From: an uncultured Clostridia bacterium
GTDB taxonomy: Bacteria > Bacillota > Clostridia > TANB77 > CAG-465
Length of the DNA stretch: 42,922 bases
Reading direction: 5' to 3'
Assembly (NCBI GenBank): GCA_944386635.1
Contig: CALXBV010000045.1
Location: 1-42,922 of the forward strand
The notes beneath the pieces were generated by a model. It ran no database searches. It was not told the DNA's origin and was given only the letters and a program-made list of their open reading frames with translations. Below, one piece after another: positions 41,547-42,922 of this stretch; the first letter of the stretch is position 1; every line of letters begins with the position of its first letter. A program made the position numbers and the translations under genes.

Positions 41547-42410
41547 ATGAAGAAAGTAGGAATAAGATTTAAAAAGACTGGAAAACTTTCTTTTTATGCA
41601 TTTGACGATGATACAATTAATATTTCCGACAGTGTTGTAGTAGATACAGAAAAAGGTGAAGAAATAGGTGTAGTTGCTAAAATTTTGGATATAAAAGAAG
41701 ATGAGCAGTTAGATAAAGCAAAAAGAATAGCAACTAAAGAAGATTTTCAAAATCAAAAAAATATGGATGATAAGGCTAAAGAGGCATTAGCTTTTTGTAA
41801 AGAGCAAGCTAAGAAGCTTAATTTAGATATGAAATTACTAACAGCTGAATATACTTTAGATGGTACAAAACTTACAATATATTTTGTATCAGAAGAAAGA
41901 GTAGATTTTAGAGAATTAGTAAAAATAATTGCATCTAAATATAAAGCAAGAATTGAGTTAAGGCAAATTGGTCCAAGAGATGAAGCAAGAGAGTATCCTA
42001 CACTTGGTATGTGTGGCAAAGAGATTTGCTGCAGAACACATCTTCAAAGTTTTGAACCTGTTACTATAAAAATGGCTAAGGAACAAGGATTACAAATTAA
42101 TATGTCAAAACTATCTGGAGCGTGTGGAAAACTAATGTGTTGCTTAAGATATGAAGAAGAACTTTATAAAGAAAATTTAAAGAAACTTCCAAAGGTAGGA
42201 GAGATTGTAAAAGTAAAAGGTGAAAAAGAAAAAGGAAAGGTTACATCAGTAGATATCTTAAATTTAACTGTAAGAGTAAAATTTGGATTAGATGATGAAG
42301 ATGAAGAAAGATATGAGACTTATCCAGTAGAAAATATAAAGTGGACACCTAAGAGTGCAAAAAAAGAAGAAATAGAAGAAGATATAATAGAAGAAGATAT
42401 TGATGAATAA
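41547..42410 (+). CDS. ricT: RicT / PSP1-family protein (YaaT)
   Basis: A 287-residue PSP1-domain protein. It has two Cys clusters, GMCGKEICC (Cys156, Cys161, Cys162) and GACGKLMCC (Cys193, Cys198, Cys199), which in Bacillus RicT serve the [4Fe-4S] clusters of the RicA-RicF-RicT complex. That complex affects RNase Y-dependent mRNA processing, sporulation and competence. The acidic C-terminus (EEIEEDIIEEDIDE) is probably disordered. It is coupled to holB and followed by a ferredoxin gene 20 bases away, which may be related to its iron-sulphur chemistry, though I know of no direct evidence. Confidence 0.93.
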   Translation: MKKVGIRFKKTGKLSFYAFDDDTINISDSVVVDTEKGEEIGVVAKILDIKEDEQLDKAKRIATKEDFQNQKNMDDKAKEALAFCKEQAKKLNLDMKLLTAEYTLDGTKLTIYFVSEERVDFRELVKIIASKYKARIELRQIGPRDEAREYPTLGMCGKEICCRTHLQSFEPVTIKMAKEQGLQINMSKLSGACGKLMCCLRYEEELYKENLKKLPKVGEIVKVKGEKEKGKVTSVDILNLTVRVKFGLDDEDEERYETYPVENIKWTPKSAKKEEIEEDIIEEDIDE

Positions 42411-42430
42411 ATTATTAGGAGGTGAAAAAA

Positions 42431-42604
42431 ATGGCATATAAAATAACAGATAAATGTATTGCTTGTGGAGCATGTGAAATGAACTGTCCAGTAGGAGCTA
42501 TTTCTATGGGAGATGGCAAATATGAGATAGATAAAGAAAAATGCATAGAGTGTGGAACATGTGCAAGTGTTTGCCCAGTAGAAGCACCAGAGCAAGATAA
42601 ATAA
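42431..42604 (+). CDS. 2[4Fe-4S] ferredoxin
   Basis: A 57-residue clostridial-type ferredoxin with two CxxCxxCxxxCP motifs: [12 protein letters not shown] (residues 9-20) and [12 protein letters not shown] (38-49). Each binds a [4Fe-4S] cluster; the protein carries single electrons in anaerobic metabolism. AGGAGG with good spacing sets the start at ATG 42431; a GTG at 42422 lies too close to it. The presence of such a small bacterial ferredoxin supports an anaerobic lifestyle. Confidence 0.95.
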   Translation: MAYKITDKCIACGACEMNCPVGAISMGDGKYEIDKEKCIECGTCASVCPVEAPEQDK

Positions 42605-42613
42605 TATAAGCTT

Positions 42614-42644
42614 AAAGATAGCAATTTTTTGCTATCTTTTTTTT
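42614..42644 (+). terminator. Terminator after the ferredoxin gene
   Basis: AAAGATAGCAA pairs with TTGCTATCTTT across a TTTT loop, followed by more T. It ends the acpS-ferredoxin gene run. Confidence 0.88.
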
Positions 42645-42678
42645 AGCTTTTATGGTATATATAATGTAGGTGGTTGAA

Positions 42679-42922
42679 GTGAATAGTAAAGTATTGTTAA
42701 ATTATAGAGATAAAGATACAGGACTTATAGATTATGATAAGTTTCAAAGAGAAAATCCTGAATTTATTACTTTCGATGAAGATAGGGGAACACCAAGAAG
42801 AGATAAGAAGTGGATATTTTTTGAAGATAAAAAGGTAATGGTTAGAAATGAATATTTGGATCAAGATAATGTAAAATATACAACATATCAAGAATTAGTT
42901 TTTGAAGAGTTAGCAAAACAAG
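42679..42922 (+). CDS. Unidentified protein, 5' part only
   Basis: A frame open from GTG 42679 to the window end, at least 81 residues and partial. AGGTGG lies five bases before the GTG; a GTG at 42670 is less likely. The sequence begins VNSKVLLNYRDKDTGLIDYD and is highly charged with many aromatic residues ('KKWIFFEDKKVMVRNEY'). I do not recognise it from this piece. Confidence 0.65.
   Translation, partial: MNSKVLLNYRDKDTGLIDYDKFQRENPEFITFDEDRGTPRRDKKWIFFEDKKVMVRNEYLDQDNVKYTTYQELVFEELAKQ

Overview
The window is very A+T-rich bacterial DNA whose gene set points to an anaerobic, spore-forming Firmicute of the Clostridia type. Evidence includes a spore cortex hydrolase gene (cwlJ-like) overlapping a gerQ-like coat gene, RicT/YaaT, two ABC-F proteins, an ECF sigma/anti-sigma pair and strong AGGAGG-type ribosome binding sites. 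I cannot name a species.

Region 1 (1-4786) is a defence island. It has the 3' end of an active hsdS (type I restriction specificity subunit), a tyrosine recombinase, and an oppositely oriented start-less hsdS cassette. A perfect 70-bp inverted repeat (1-70 / 1969-2038) links the two hsdS sequences, so this looks like an invertible, phase-variable specificity locus. An abortive-infection-like gene split at an A8 tract and an XRE-Fic protein follow.

Region 2 (5246-20089) is mostly ordinary chromosome: an MgtA-like Mg2+ P-type ATPase, the cwlJ-gerQ pair, a VOC protein with an ABC-F ATPase, and an unrecognised three-gene operon whose main product carries an HExxH motif. A second ABC-F gene, a D-Ala-D-Ala carboxypeptidase that appears to be expressed from a leaderless mRNA, an ECF sigma factor with its probable anti-sigma partner, and membrane-anchored proteins of unknown function follow.

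Region 3 (20133-29755) has a lone PLD-nuclease/P-loop ATPase fusion and a divergent peptide deformylase. It also has a three-gene operon (glutathionylspermidine-synthase-like ATP-grasp, unknown protein, homospermidine-synthase-like) that could make a polyamine conjugate, and a DUF2207-type membrane protein.

Region 4 (29860-37161) is an integration hotspot at the 3' end of a tRNA-Pro(UGG) gene. Two further copies of the tRNA end lie 7 kb to the left. Between them are a decayed integrase, an intact integrase of the same family, a zinc-ribbon/PD-(D/E)XK/transmembrane protein with a GNAT acetyltransferase, a NUDIX gene with a nonsense codon, and two copies of a structured element whose stems covary. 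An initiator-tRNA-like 3' end lies inside the island.

Region 5 (37428-42922) is core chromosome in one direction: acpS, metG, lepB, holB, ricT and a 2[4Fe-4S] ferredoxin, then the start of an unidentified gene that runs off the window.
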